64,000 bases of DNA from DATKUK01 sp035530655 (GTDB lineage Bacteria > Planctomycetota > Phycisphaerae > UBA1845 > DATKUK01): the NCBI GenBank assembly GCA_035530655.1, contig DATKUK010000098.1:7089-71088 (forward strand). Reading direction: 5' to 3'. Shown in pieces: positions 9,129 to 18,623 of the stretch. The notes under the pieces are model-generated. The model searched no databases. It was given only the letters and a program-made list of their open reading frames with translations, and was not told where the DNA came from. How positions within the stretch are numbered: the first letter of the stretch is position 1; each line of letters opens with the position of its first letter. The position numbers and the translations under genes were made by a program.

Positions 9129-9825
9129 CGCCGCTTCCTGCCGGCTCGATCGAGCCGACCAACTTGCCGTCGCGCAGCACGTAGATGCGATCGGCTTGGG
9201 CCGCCGCGGCCGCCTCGTGCGAAACCATCACCACAGTCTTGCCCATCTCGTCGGCCAGCCGACGCAGGAGGCGCCAGATCTCAACGGCGTTCGTCGAATC
9301 GAGATTGCCGGTCGGTTCGTCGGCCAGGATAACAGCCGGGTCGTTCAGCAGCGCCCGCCCAATGGCCACCCGTTGCCGTTCGCCGCCCGACATGGCGTCG
9401 GGACGATGGCTCGCGCGGTTCCCCAGATGGACCAACTCGATCAGCTCGTCGGCGCGGCGACGAATCTCCGCCTTGGGCGCCCCGTCGATCAGAAGAGGCA
9501 ACACCACGTTCTCGCGAGCCGTCAGCGAGGGCAAGAGGTTGTAGTCCTGGAAGATGATCCCCAGTCGACGACGGCGAAAGAGCGTCCGCTCGCGGTCGCT
9601 GAGGGCGCTCAGATCGTGCCCCTCCACCCATACGCTGCCGCCGCTGGGCACGTCGAGCCCGCCCGCAAGGTGCAGCAACGTGCTCTTGCCCGAGCCGCTG
9701 GCGCCCATGACGGCGACAAACTCGCCCTTGCCCACCGAGAGCGAAACGCCCCGCAAGGCGCGGACCACCTCCGATCCGGCGCGGTAGTCCTTACTGAGCT
9801 CGCGAATGTCCAGCACCATTGGCAT
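9085..9825 (-). CDS. ABC transporter ATPase, LolD/MacB-like
   Basis: The 246-residue cytoplasmic ATPase shows Walker A GASGSGKST near residue 43, Q-loop FQDYNLLPSL near 92, signature motif MSGGERQRVAIGRALL near 147, Walker B VILADEPTGNLDS near 168 and an H-loop MVSHEAA near 200. The LDS after Walker B and the NLLPSLTARENV segment are typical of the LolD/MacB/FtsE group that serves FtsX-type permeases. The start is placed at ATG 9825, which gives the normal family length; ATG 9819 is equally close. The open frame continues far upstream without homology, so the longer version is rejected. It forms a two-gene operon with the overlapping permease gene downstream. Confidence 0.93.
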   Translation of the reverse strand: MPMVLDIRELSKDYRAGSEVVRALRGVSLSVGKGEFVAVMGASGSGKSTLLHLAGGLDVPSGGSVWVEGHDLSALSDRERTLFRRRRLGIIFQDYNLLPSLTARENVVLPLLIDGAPKAEIRRRADELIELVHLGNRASHRPDAMSGGERQRVAIGRALLNDPAVILADEPTGNLDSTNAVEIWRLLRRLADEMGKTVVMVSHEAAAAAQADRIYVLRDGKLVGSIEPAGSGDATLVSNRYQELAG

Positions 9826-9975
9826 ACGACCCGCAAAGCTTACCACCGGTCGGGACGATCCGCCAATTCCCTCGCCTCGACCGTACAGCGCACGCCAAGC
9901 CGATTTGTCAGGGGTCTCGTGGCCACCTATAATCGGCGGCCTGGAAACGATACCTCGGTTCAACGCAACCCAGTC

Positions 9976-10845
9976 ATGAAGATCGTTGCCACAGCAGACC
10001 TCCACTACAACATCGCGCGCAGCAAACAGTCCGCCGAGCAACTTGCCGGTGAGCTTATCGAGATCGCACCCGACGTTCTGATCCTCGTGGGCGACCTGGC
10101 GGGCAAGCGCCTGGACGTGCTGGCACACTGCTTTGCCCTATTCGAGCCGCTGGGATGTCCCCGACTTTACGTACCCGGCAACCACGAGCTTTGGGCCCTT
10201 CCCGGGCAGGACTCGCTGGACCGCTACGAACGTCTCCTGCCGCAGACCTGCCGCGATTGCGGTGTACACTACCTCGACGCCGCACCGTTCGTCCTCAACC
10301 GCATCGCCTTCGTCGGGAACGTTGGCTGGTATGACTATTCGTTCCAGTCTCGGCGTCTGCACGTGCCGGAGCGATTCTACCGGGCCAAGGTTGCACCCGG
10401 CGCCGCCAGGGCCCTGCCCCAATACCGCCATCTCGTCGAGGGCTGCGACGATCTGGGCGACGGACTGCTACAGATTTCGACCAGATGGATGGACGGCGTC
10501 CATGTAACCATGGACCTGGATGACAGGCAGTTTCTTTCCCACCTGATCGATCGCATGACCAGGCACCTGTCCGAAGCCGCTTCGCAGGCCGATCAGATCG
10601 TCGCGGCCGTTCATCATCTTCCCTTCGTCGAACTCGTGCGGTATACGGACCGGGACAACTGGGAATTCGCCAACGCCTACATGGGCAGCGGACGTCTCGG
10701 CGAAGCACTGCTGGCCGAGCCGAAGGTCCGCTACGTCTTCTGCGGCCACAGTCATCTAGCTGGACGGGTGACCAAGGAGCATCTGACGTGCATCAACATC
10801 GGTTCAACCTACACCCACAAACGCTACGAGTTGCTCGAACTGTGA
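9976..10845 (+). CDS. calcineurin-like metallophosphoesterase
   Basis: The 289-residue protein contains the five metallophosphoesterase motifs: the D-x-H at residues 8-10 (ADLH), GDLAG near 45, GNHE near 75, HHLPF near 220 and GHSHLAG near 258. These residues bind two divalent metals used to hydrolyse phosphoesters; substrate specificity is not readable. No signal peptide is seen. ATG 9976 is chosen because the conserved first motif begins seven residues later. The stop codon overlaps the GTG start of the HtrA gene in the sequence GTGA, so the two are probably translationally coupled. The gene diverges from the ABC-ATPase gene across 150 bases. Confidence 0.9.
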   Translation: MKIVATADLHYNIARSKQSAEQLAGELIEIAPDVLILVGDLAGKRLDVLAHCFALFEPLGCPRLYVPGNHELWALPGQDSLDRYERLLPQTCRDCGVHYLDAAPFVLNRIAFVGNVGWYDYSFQSRRLHVPERFYRAKVAPGAARALPQYRHLVEGCDDLGDGLLQISTRWMDGVHVTMDLDDRQFLSHLIDRMTRHLSEAASQADQIVAAVHHLPFVELVRYTDRDNWEFANAYMGSGRLGEALLAEPKVRYVFCGHSHLAGRVTKEHLTCINIGSTYTHKRYELLEL

Positions 10846-12224
10846 TCGACGCTTCGCCTGCCGGGCGTACAGCAACGGCTGTGCCACTGCTGCTGGCGGC
10901 GGGCCTGGTGACCCTCGTTGCGACCCGGGCCTGGTCCGTCGACGCCGAGCCGGACCCACGCAGCATGCGACGCACCCGCGTCGTGGAAGTGTTTGAGGCC
11001 ACCCGCGACGCCGTGGTCAACATCTCGGCCACCCGCATCCTCGAAGAGCGCTCGCGCTTCGGCGATCTCTTTGACGAGATCTTCCCCAGGCAACTGGTGC
11101 CGCGTCGACGCTACCGGATCCAGAGTGCAGGCAGCGGCTTCGTGATCCACAAGGCCGGCTACATCATCACCAACGCCCACGTCGTCGCACGGACGCAGGA
11201 TCCGAAGGTGATCTTCGCCGACAAGCGCGAGTACGACGCGCGACTGATCGCCGCCGACCAGGATCACGACCTGGCGGTGCTGAAGATCGAGGCCGACAAA
11301 CCTCTGCCCCACCTCAAGCTTGGCCGAAGCGATGACCTGATGGTGGGCGAGACGGTAATCGCCATCGGCAACCCGTTCGGATACGAGAACACCGTCACGG
11401 CGGGAATCATCAGCGCCCTCGATCGCCAGCTCGTCTTTGCCGGCGACCAGGGCGAGGTGACCTACCGCGGGCTGATCCAGACCGACGCAGCCATCAATCC
11501 AGGCAACTCGGGTGGGCCGCTGCTCAACGTGCTGGGCGAGCTGGTCGGGATCAATTCGGCCATTCGTGGCGACGCCGAGAACATGGGGTTTGCCATACCG
11601 GTGAATCAACTGCGGGCTTTGCTGCCCAACATCCTTAGTCCCGAGCAGCTCCATCGGGTGCAGGTGGGCATGCGCGTCCGGGGGCAAAGCAAGGCTCTCG
11701 TGGTGGAGGTGCTTGCCGACAGTCCCGCCGCCGAGGCCCAGGTCCGCCCCGGCGACCATCTGCTGACCATCGATCAAACACGCCTGGCCGACGCGCTCGA
11801 CTTCTACTTCGAGATGCTGGACAAACGCGCCGGCCAGACCGTCGCCATCGAACTCATGCGCGACGGTGAAAAACGCATCGCCCAACTCGAACTCCGCCCC
11901 GTGCCCAAGCCCGACGGAGCCGCCCTGGCGCGCCGGCGTATCGGGATCACGCTCGACGAACTGGCCCCGAGCGATGCGGCCCGTCTAGGCCTCGGCACAG
12001 AGGGCGCGCTGGTCATCAGCGAGGTGGAACGCGGCTCGCCTGCCGACCGAGCCGACATGTATCGCGGCGACGTGTTGTGGCAGCTGGGAAGCTATCGCGT
12101 CAGCAACCTGGACGAGGTGGGTCAGATCCTCAAGGACACCCAGAGCGGCGACGTCATCTATATACGCATCGTGCGCCTCAGCGGAATCGCGCATTTTTTG
12201 CGGGGTACGATCAAACTGCGCTAG
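10842..12224 (+). CDS. HtrA/DegP-like serine protease with two PDZ domains
   Basis: The protein of about 460 residues is an envelope trypsin-like protease. After a probable signal anchor (about residues 10-32) comes the protease domain, with His in TNAHVV, Asp in DHDLAVLKI and Ser in the NPGNSGGPL motif. Two PDZ-like domains follow at about 270-355 and 365-455. Family members degrade or refold misfolded envelope proteins. The start is assigned to GTG 10842, which overlaps the preceding stop as GTGA and gives a sensible signal sequence; a longer frame from 10788 would lie inside the previous gene. The two PDZ domains match DegP more than DegS in layout. Confidence 0.93.
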   Translation: MIDASPAGRTATAVPLLLAAGLVTLVATRAWSVDAEPDPRSMRRTRVVEVFEATRDAVVNISATRILEERSRFGDLFDEIFPRQLVPRRRYRIQSAGSGFVIHKAGYIITNAHVVARTQDPKVIFADKREYDARLIAADQDHDLAVLKIEADKPLPHLKLGRSDDLMVGETVIAIGNPFGYENTVTAGIISALDRQLVFAGDQGEVTYRGLIQTDAAINPGNSGGPLLNVLGELVGINSAIRGDAENMGFAIPVNQLRALLPNILSPEQLHRVQVGMRVRGQSKALVVEVLADSPAAEAQVRPGDHLLTIDQTRLADALDFYFEMLDKRAGQTVAIELMRDGEKRIAQLELRPVPKPDGAALARRRIGITLDELAPSDAARLGLGTEGALVISEVERGSPADRADMYRGDVLWQLGSYRVSNLDEVGQILKDTQSGDVIYIRIVRLSGIAHFLRGTIKLR

Positions 12225-12247
12225 CCGAATCGGATGAACCCCCCGGC

Positions 12248-13387
12248 ATGAAGATTCTCATCGCAGCCGACAGCTTCAAGGGCGCCCTGCCCGCACAGAG
12301 CGTATGCCAGGCCATTGCAGAGGGACTGCGCGACGTCTGGCCCGACGCCGAGATCGAACTGGTCCCCATGGCCGATGGTGGCGAAGGAACGGTGCAGGCC
12401 TTGGTGTCGGCCACCGGGGGAGTGGAACGGTCAGCCACCGTCCGCAGGCCGTTACAGGGCGAGTTGTCTGCCTGTTTCGGTCTGCTGGGGGATGGGAAGA
12501 CGGCCGTCATCGAGATGGCAGCCGCCTCCGGCCTGCCGCTCGTGCCGCCCGAACAGCGCGACCCGCTGCGAACCACAACGTTCGGCACGGGCCAGTTGAT
12601 CCAAGCCGCACTGGATTGCGGCGCCCGGCGGTTGATCATCGGCATCGGCGGCAGCGCCACCGTCGACGGCGGCGTCGGATGTGCCCAGGCTGTGGGGGTT
12701 AAGTTTTTCGACGCGCAGGAACGTCTGCTGCCGGACGGATTGGCCGGCGGCGATTTGCCGCGAATCGCCCGCATCGACGGGTCGCAGGCCCTCGCCCGCC
12801 TCCAGACGGTGCGAATTCTCGTCGCCTGCGACGTGAGCAACCCGCTGTGCGGGCCCGACGGCGCGGCAGCCGTGTTCGGGCCGCAGAAAGGGGCAACTCC
12901 CCAGATGGTCGAACAGCTCGATGCAGGACTGAGCCATCTGGCGGAGCTGATCCGTCGCGATCTGGATCGTTCGATCGCCGACCTGCCCGGCGCCGGGGCG
13001 GCGGGTGGACTGGGCGCCGGCCTGGTCGCCTTCTGCGGCGCCCAGCTCAAGCCGGGTGTCGATATCGTCATGGAGCAACTGCGGCTCGCCGAGCGGATGG
13101 ACGGCTGCGATCTCGTGATCACCGGCGAGGGCCAACTCGACGCCCAGAGCGTGATGGGAAAGACCGTCAGCGGCGTTGGGCAGCTCGCACGGAAACTGGG
13201 CGTGCCCGTCGTCGCACTGGCTGGCTCGATCGGACCGGACGCATGCCTCGCCCTAAACGTCGTCGATGCATACTTGTGCATACTCGACGGGCCCATGAGC
13301 CTTTCGCACGCCATGGACGGCACGGCTGCGATGCTGCGGGCAACGGCGGCCAACCTCGCTCGCGTTTGGTCCGTCGCCCGGGCATAA
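12248..13387 (+). CDS. glycerate 2-kinase (GlxK/GarK type)
   Basis: The 379-residue enzyme matches the GarK/GlxK class of glycerate kinase, which phosphorylates D-glycerate with ATP to 2-phosphoglycerate in glyoxylate and sugar-acid metabolism. Visible family signatures are MKILIAADSFKGAL at the N-terminus with the conserved SFKG, PMADGGEGTVQAL near residue 40, GIGGSATVDGG near 138, and the ITGEGQLDAQS segment near 295. The length is normal for the family. The start ATG 12248 gives the canonical N-terminus. It lies 23 bases after the HtrA stop and 34 bases before lysA, in the same direction, so it is probably part of one transcript. Confidence 0.93.
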   Translation: MKILIAADSFKGALPAQSVCQAIAEGLRDVWPDAEIELVPMADGGEGTVQALVSATGGVERSATVRRPLQGELSACFGLLGDGKTAVIEMAAASGLPLVPPEQRDPLRTTTFGTGQLIQAALDCGARRLIIGIGGSATVDGGVGCAQAVGVKFFDAQERLLPDGLAGGDLPRIARIDGSQALARLQTVRILVACDVSNPLCGPDGAAAVFGPQKGATPQMVEQLDAGLSHLAELIRRDLDRSIADLPGAGAAGGLGAGLVAFCGAQLKPGVDIVMEQLRLAERMDGCDLVITGEGQLDAQSVMGKTVSGVGQLARKLGVPVVALAGSIGPDACLALNVVDAYLCILDGPMSLSHAMDGTAAMLRATAANLARVWSVARA

Positions 13388-13421
13388 TGTTTAATCGCAC
13401 GGATTCGCTGGGAGCGAACGG

Positions 13422-14702
13422 ATGGATTACTTTCGGTTTCGCCAGGGACAACTCCACTGTGAGCAGGTGCCGGTCGAACAACTCGTCGCCCGGTTCGGCA
13501 CGCCGCTGTACGTCTATTCGCAGACGACGCTGGCCGAGCACTACGACCGGATCGCCACGGCCTTTCGCGACCTGCATCCGACGATCTGCTTTTCGATCAA
13601 GAGTTGCCAGAACGTTCACATCTGCCGTGTGCTCGCCGGGCGTGGGGCCGGCTTCGACGTGGTCAGCGGCGGCGAACTGGCGCGAGCTCTGCAAGCCGGC
13701 GCCGATCCGGCCAGGATCGTCTTCGCCGGCGTGGGCAAGACCGACGTGGAGATCAACCAAGCCATTGACGCGGGCATCGGATGGTTCAACGTCGAGTCGG
13801 AAGCCGAGCTGGCCAACCTGGCGGAGATCGCCGCCGGGCGTAGTGCACAGGTCCGCGCCGCCCTTCGTGTCAATCCCGATGTCGACCCGGACACGCACGC
13901 CTACACCACGACGGGCAAGAAGGAGACGAAGTTCGGCATCGATCTGGATCGCGCCGGCGACGTGTTTGCCCGCTTCGGGCGGAACACGTCGGTCCTGCTG
14001 CGGGGGCTGCACCTGCATATCGGCTCGCCGGTCAACACCGTGGCGCCCTACAAACAGTCGGTTGAGAAGGCCCTCGCGCTCATCGATCAACTGCGTCGCG
14101 ACGGGTTCGACATCGAGGCCATTAACATCGGCGGCGGCTTCGGCGCATACTACCTGGGCGAAGAGGCGCCAAGCGCCACCGAATATGCATCGGCCATCGT
14201 ACCGCTGCTTGAGGGCAGGCAGTTACGAGTGCTGATGGAGCCCGGGCGATCCATCGCCGCCAACGCGGGCATCCTGGTGACCCGTGTGCTCTATCTGAAG
14301 CGTTCCGGCTCGCGGCAGTTCGTGATCGTCGACGCGGGCATGAACGATCTGATTCGCCCGGCCCTGTACGGGGCATTTCATTTCATTTGGCCGGTGAGCC
14401 CGTCAGACGACTTCGCCGTCGAAAGCCGCCAGGCCGATCTGCGCATGCCCGGCACGCTCGAGGTCGACGTGGTCGGACCGGTGTGCGAGACGGGCGACTT
14501 TCTCGGCAAGGGTCGACACCTACCGCCCATCCAGCGCGGCGATCTGCTGGCCATCTTCAGTGCCGGCGCGTACGGCATGGTCATGTCCAGTCAGTACAAC
14601 TCGCGGCCTCGCGCCGCGGAAGTCCTCGTCCACGACGATGACGTCAGGCTGATCCGCCGCCGCGAGACCTACGACGACCTGCTTGCGCCCGAGCGGGTTT
14701 GA
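13422..14702 (+). CDS. lysA: diaminopimelate decarboxylase
   Basis: The 426-residue product is a group IV PLP decarboxylase converting meso-diaminopimelate to lysine, the last step of lysine synthesis. The PLP lysine lies in FSIKSCQN (near residue 49), the phosphate-binding glycines in NIGGGFGAYY near 235, and the specificity loop contains CETGDFLGKGR near 350 with the second-subunit catalytic Cys. HLHIGSPVN is the usual histidine strand. The length fits LysA. GGGAG lies eight bases before the ATG. It is the last gene of the plus-strand run starting at the metallophosphoesterase. Some related enzymes act on arginine or carboxynorspermidine, but the spacing of motifs fits LysA best. Confidence 0.94.
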   Translation: MDYFRFRQGQLHCEQVPVEQLVARFGTPLYVYSQTTLAEHYDRIATAFRDLHPTICFSIKSCQNVHICRVLAGRGAGFDVVSGGELARALQAGADPARIVFAGVGKTDVEINQAIDAGIGWFNVESEAELANLAEIAAGRSAQVRAALRVNPDVDPDTHAYTTTGKKETKFGIDLDRAGDVFARFGRNTSVLLRGLHLHIGSPVNTVAPYKQSVEKALALIDQLRRDGFDIEAINIGGGFGAYYLGEEAPSATEYASAIVPLLEGRQLRVLMEPGRSIAANAGILVTRVLYLKRSGSRQFVIVDAGMNDLIRPALYGAFHFIWPVSPSDDFAVESRQADLRMPGTLEVDVVGPVCETGDFLGKGRHLPPIQRGDLLAIFSAGAYGMVMSSQYNSRPRAAEVLVHDDDVRLIRRRETYDDLLAPERV

Positions 14703-15021
14703 TGCCGCGACTGTGGTCCGTGACGCAATTCTGGGGACGCACAGCCTGGGTCGGTGGCCCGCTGGGATGGCTTTACGTGCTCGGGTGTTTCTGCGGGCGG
14801 GTGCCCTGGGGCTTTTCGACCCGCCAGCGCGATTCGCCAGTCGTTCGCACAATGAGCCGACGGGTACCGCTGGGGTGCGCAGCGGCACAAGTAACGCGGC
14901 GGCCGCAGCCGGCGCGCGCACCCACCGTCCGGGTCACCCCTTGGTGGCACGACCCGGTTAGCGCCCGCCGCTGGGCGCTTCTTCTCTCAGAGCAGGAAAT
15001 AATTCAGCTGTCGATCCGAGT
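14703..15021. other. intergenic after lysA
   Basis: An ATG overlaps the lysA stop as TGATG (14700-14704) and opens a frame whose first 40 residues are hydrophobic and Trp-rich. The frame then runs into arginine-rich, non-protein-like sequence and into the antisense of the RRM gene. It may be a gene remnant. I see no other feature. Confidence 0.3.
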
Positions 15022-15360
15022 CTACCAGCGCCGCCCGCGCCCGCCGCCGGACCCGCCACCGGGCCCGCCGCGTCCGCGCCCGCCACCGCCACCGCCACCG
15101 CCACCGCCACGGCTGGTCTTGGGTCGCGCTTCGTTGACGGTGAGGGCCCGTCCGGCGATCTCTTTGCCGTTAAGGCCGTCTATCGCGGCCTTGGCTGCCG
15201 CCGAGTCGGACATCTCGACAAACCCGAAGCCGCGGAGACGGCCGGTTTCGCGATCGGTGATCAGGTTGACACTGTCCACGTCACCATACTCGGCGAACAG
15301 TTGTCTTACCTCCTCCTCGGTTGCCTCGTACGAGAGGTTACCCACATAAATATTGGCCAT
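15022..15360 (-). CDS. single-RRM RNA-binding protein with Gly/Arg-rich tail
   Basis: The 112-residue protein is one RNA recognition motif followed by a low-complexity tail. RNP2 is IYVGNL at residues 3-8 and RNP1 is RGFGFVEM near 43-50. The tail from about residue 84 is almost entirely Gly and Arg. Small glycine-tailed RRM proteins of bacteria, best known from cyanobacteria, are often cold-induced and chaperone RNA; that role here is inferred. AGGAG is placed nine bases before the ATG at 15360. The codons of the tail form a simple GC-rich repeat at about 15025-15110. A good promoter lies about 110 bases upstream (separate entry). Confidence 0.92.
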   Translation of the reverse strand: MANIYVGNLSYEATEEEVRQLFAEYGDVDSVNLITDRETGRLRGFGFVEMSDSAAAKAAIDGLNGKEIAGRALTVNEARPKTSRGGGGGGGGGGRGRGGPGGGSGGGRGRRW

Positions 15361-15466
15361 GGCACGATCTCCTGCCGTGTTGACTGATTCGAGGGCTAAC
15401 CGAGGTGTGGCAACGTCGCCATCAGAACGGACCCCAGCGCAAACCGTCGGACAGTCGAACCCCCAT

Positions 15467-15495
15467 ACAATAGGCCGACCGGACGGCGCTGTCAA
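15467..15495 (-). promoter_or_regulatory. sigma70-type promoter for the RRM gene
   Basis: Read on the minus strand, a perfect -35 box TTGACA (15490-15495) is followed by a 17-base spacer and a -10 box TATTGT (15467-15472). It points at the RRM gene and would give a 5' leader of roughly 100 bases, long enough for a cold-shock-type leader structure, although none is demonstrated. Confidence 0.6.
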
Positions 15496-15698
15496 ACGGG
15501 CATGCCCCGCCGCACCTTTGGCGGCGGAACGCGGCCGCCCGAAGTTAAGGCCCCCCGTAACCGTTGCCGATTGCCCGGGGTTGTACTTGCAGGCTCTGCC
15601 AGCCGGCTGCCGCCATCCGGTCTGTAGTAACTGTGGTTGCTCTGAGCCCGTGGTCTTGCAGCACGCCAGGACGTGTCGACCGGCATGCAACGGCGGGT

Positions 15699-17060
15699 TC
15701 ACTCACCGGTTCGGTCCGTGGGCAGTGAGCGAAAGTGCATTCCGACATCGTACCGCCCCGGCGCCACCGACTGGCACCGCACGATCTGGCCGTCGATGAA
15801 CTCGCGTCGCCACTCACGGCCGCCATGGATATACAATCGCACCCATTGGCCCAGCCTGATCGGCTTCGAGCTGAAGAACCCCAGGCCCGATCGCGAGACA
15901 TCGCGCGCCAGGATCTGAAATTCGTCTTCCACTTCCCAGTCGCTACCGCCCCATTTGATCAACTTGAGCCGTGCGGCTCGGCCAAGCGGGCGTCTGAGGT
16001 GTCTTGGTGTTCCGTCCCTTGGCGGGGCTTCGTCCTGTGTTCCTGCATCCGATGGCCGGAGGGTTCCCGCCAGCATTTTGGTCCACCCTATCACGACCTG
16101 CGGATCATACCGTTGCTCAGTTGCCCCTTGGCTGAGAAGGTTCAAAGCCCTTGAGACCGACAACGGGTTCTGCATGTACGGACGCACGGCGGTCATGGCG
16201 TCGAACGAGTCGATGACAGAGCAAAGACTGCTGATTGGATTGATTTGATCGCCCTTGAGTCCGAGCGGATATCCGCTTCCATCGAGCCGCTCATGATGCT
16301 GGCTCACGACATTCAACACCAGTTCGTCCGTCTCACCGGACTCCTGTAAATCGCGCCGTCCGTTCGCGGGATGCCGTCGAATGAGCGCCCATTCATCCTC
16401 GCTGAGGTCTTCCTTCTTGTTAAGGATTGCATCCGGAATCTGAACCTTGCCGATGTCGTGTACCAGTCCCGCCTTGCACATAGCCGACAGGCGGTCCCTG
16501 TCGTGGCAACCCATGAAATTTGCCAGCGGGACCATCCACGTGGCCACGTTTACCATGTGTGTGGCCGTGCAGAAGTTGTGCTTCGACGCGGCATAGAGGT
16601 GCGAGAATGAACTTTGATCGCGAAGGACCAGCGTGACCACGGACCGTGAGACGTTTTCAAGTCTCTCCTTGTGGGCTTGTAGATCGAATTCCGCAAGCAC
16701 CTCGTCCACCAGCCCCAACGCGGCCTCGTAGGCGACCGACGAGGCCCGATCAAGGCTAACCGACGGATCGGCAACGAAGACCTGAAGCCGCTGCTCAAGT
16801 TCGCAGCGGTACTGACGACGGTCGGTCACTCGAATGAAGACCGACTGCACCCCGTTCGCCAATAGACGTTCACGGTCTGCTTCGCCGAACTCCGTACGCT
16901 CGCACCGGTACAGCGTGAAGCCGCTTTCCACCGGAAGGTAGATGGGGATCTGCATCAGCGCGGCCGCCGGCGCCTGCAGCAGGCTAATCGGTGCATACTC
17001 CGGCTGCTGTGGACCATCCACCGCTACAGCCTGAGCTGTCAGATCAACGTCGCCCCCCAA
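15699..17060 (-). CDS. HD-GYP phosphodiesterase with C-terminal PilZ domain
   Basis: The 453-residue protein is a probable cyclic-di-GMP phosphodiesterase. An N-terminal region of about 140 residues precedes the HD-GYP domain. That domain shows the metal-binding HDIGK near residue 205 and the signature HHERLDGSGYP near 265, where GSGYP replaces GTGYP. The last 100 residues resemble a PilZ domain (RDVSRSGLGFFSS and later VGMHF), which usually binds cyclic-di-GMP, so hydrolysis and sensing are joined in one chain. No membrane segment is evident. The start is a TTG at 17060 preceded by GGGAG. It lies downstream of a PilZ-HEAT gene on the same strand, but a terminator separates the two. Confidence 0.9.
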   Translation of the reverse strand: MGGDVDLTAQAVAVDGPQQPEYAPISLLQAPAAALMQIPIYLPVESGFTLYRCERTEFGEADRERLLANGVQSVFIRVTDRRQYRCELEQRLQVFVADPSVSLDRASSVAYEAALGLVDEVLAEFDLQAHKERLENVSRSVVTLVLRDQSSFSHLYAASKHNFCTATHMVNVATWMVPLANFMGCHDRDRLSAMCKAGLVHDIGKVQIPDAILNKKEDLSEDEWALIRRHPANGRRDLQESGETDELVLNVVSQHHERLDGSGYPLGLKGDQINPISSLCSVIDSFDAMTAVRPYMQNPLSVSRALNLLSQGATEQRYDPQVVIGWTKMLAGTLRPSDAGTQDEAPPRDGTPRHLRRPLGRAARLKLIKWGGSDWEVEDEFQILARDVSRSGLGFFSSKPIRLGQWVRLYIHGGREWRREFIDGQIVRCQSVAPGRYDVGMHFRSLPTDRTGE

Positions 17061-17406
17061 GAGAATGCTCCCCCGACGACGCGGAATGCTCTATGACCGA
17101 TATCGTCCCTCGATTCGTTGCGGTACAGAAAAAAAAGAGCCGGTTAACCGGCCGTCTGACTTCCGATAATACTTGTCGTCGTTGCTTGGCTCGGCGTCCC
17201 GGCATCTGGGCCCAACGACGCGATGCTGCGATCGCGAAGCCCATGCCATCGCGGCAGGGACCGGGCTGCCGATACGACGAGCGATCAGTTGCATGAGGCG
17301 AGTGTTCCAGCTCATAGTGGATCTTGAATAGCGATAACGTGGATCGGGAAGCTATCCTTACACATCACCATACGCACGGGAAGTCATAGAGTCGACACCA
17401 GACCCG
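17061..17406. other. intergenic between two PilZ-domain genes
   Basis: This holds a rho-independent terminator (separate entry) and a GC-rich stretch at 17160-17300 with no credible frame. I looked for a cyclic-di-GMP riboswitch because of the flanking genes and did not find the conserved GEMM core. Confidence 0.5.
17129..17152 (-). terminator. rho-independent terminator
   Basis: On the minus strand the perfect palindrome GCCGGTTAACCGGC (17139-17152) is followed by TC and then eight T residues. It ends the transcript of the PilZ-HEAT gene before the HD-GYP gene begins. Confidence 0.85.
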
Positions 17407-18477
17407 CTACCTGTGCTGCTTAATGTACTCGCGCGCCTCGGTGACGCCTTCGACGTTGGCGCGGAACTTCTTACCGACGACGATGCCGAGGGTGTATGCG
17501 GCTCGACGCGACAGATGCGAGTCGGTGTGCAGCACGCGCGCAATGAGCCGTACTCCACTGGTATCCCCAAGACGTCCCAACGCTGCGGCTGCCCGCAGAG
17601 CCACCTCGTCGTCTCTGTGCTGAAGCAGAACCCGTAACGACTGGATCGCGTCGGTGACCCGCAGTTGCGCCAAGGCCTCAGCGGCCTCGGCTTGAATCGA
17701 CGCATTGCTGTCCTCGAGTAGTCGGATCAGCGCGGCGATTCCGTCTTTGCTGATGATCTGCATCAGGACCGGTATCGTTGCGCGACGCACCATGTGGTTC
17801 GGCCACATGGACATGGCGACCACTTTGGCCACGACCTCGGGTGATCGCAGGGGCTGCTTACCGAGCGCCGCAAGCATGTTGAGGGTCTTCTCGTGTCGAG
17901 ACGTCGTCGTTGCTGAGGCGTCCGTCTTCGCCTCGACCTCGGGCTGCGACGTCTGAGAAGCACACTCGTTGAGTTTGGCCCGTGCTTGCTCGTACGCCTG
18001 GCGGCTCAGTAGCGGTTCTTCAATGCGGCAAAACTGTAAGCCGGAGAGATACCAGCCATCCTCAACGCGCCGGGAATAAGCGACGGTGCCGGTCAGTTCC
18101 TTGCTTTTGCCGTCGGGCAATCCGATCACGACAAAGAGCGCCTGCCCGCGAACGAAATGCTCACGAGAAAGGAAGCCAAGTCCCCCCACCGAGATGTCAC
18201 GCATGTCACCGAAGGTGAGGCGAGGGCCTTGGTTGCCTTGGGCGACGTGAAGGACTTCGCAATCGATCGGGAACTTCCGGCGCGGAGTGCGCCTCTTTTC
18301 TGCCCAGCGCTCATCTTGCGAAGCTGCGAGCGAGTCGATCTGCTCGAGAATCGCCGAGACTGCCTGGACGTGGTCTGCGGTCCCCCGTTCCACCGTCCCC
18401 CATGTCATACCGAACGTATCGGACGGCGATGACCGTTGCTTAAGGATTCGTCGATCGACAAACCCATGCATCCGCAC
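17407..18477 (-). CDS. PilZ domain-HEAT repeat protein
   Basis: The protein of about 356 residues has a PilZ domain in its N-terminal half and HEAT-like repeats in its C-terminal half. The PilZ domain starts with the RRxxR-type motif RRTPRRKFP near residue 63, has the D-xSxxG element DISVGGLGF near 90, and is the expected cyclic-di-GMP receptor. Residues from about 190 to 345 form at least four helical repeats containing ALIRLLEDSNASIQAEAAEAL and related units, typical of PBS lyase-like HEAT scaffolds. The combination suggests an effector that binds a partner when cyclic-di-GMP is present. The start is uncertain: the frame opens at GTG 18477, but ATG 18408 is also possible and neither has a clear Shine-Dalgarno sequence. 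Confidence 0.82.
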   Translation of the reverse strand: MRMHGFVDRRILKQRSSPSDTFGMTWGTVERGTADHVQAVSAILEQIDSLAASQDERWAEKRRTPRRKFPIDCEVLHVAQGNQGPRLTFGDMRDISVGGLGFLSREHFVRGQALFVVIGLPDGKSKELTGTVAYSRRVEDGWYLSGLQFCRIEEPLLSRQAYEQARAKLNECASQTSQPEVEAKTDASATTTSRHEKTLNMLAALGKQPLRSPEVVAKVVAMSMWPNHMVRRATIPVLMQIISKDGIAALIRLLEDSNASIQAEAAEALAQLRVTDAIQSLRVLLQHRDDEVALRAAAALGRLGDTSGVRLIARVLHTDSHLSRRAAYTLGIVVGKKFRANVEGVTEAREYIKQHR

Positions 18478-18623
18478 GCAACGGCCTGATTCTCACTGTA
18501 GGTCGTGCGTTGCCTACGCGAAGGCCGTACACGGCTACGCACCTCCCGGGACGAAACCGCCCGATAATGCCGTGGCGGAGACCATGGCAGCACAGCGACC
18601 CCGCGCCGCGAAGTGCCGGTGCG

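Noticed and set aside
14702..15349. Frame starting at TGATG after lysA
   Set aside because: Only the first 40 residues look protein-like. The remainder is antisense to the RRM gene and very Arg/Pro-rich.
17153..17340. Possible cyclic-di-GMP riboswitch upstream of the HD-GYP gene
   Set aside because: A GGGACGC-like piece was noticed, but the conserved GEMM core and the tetraloop-receptor parts are not present in order.
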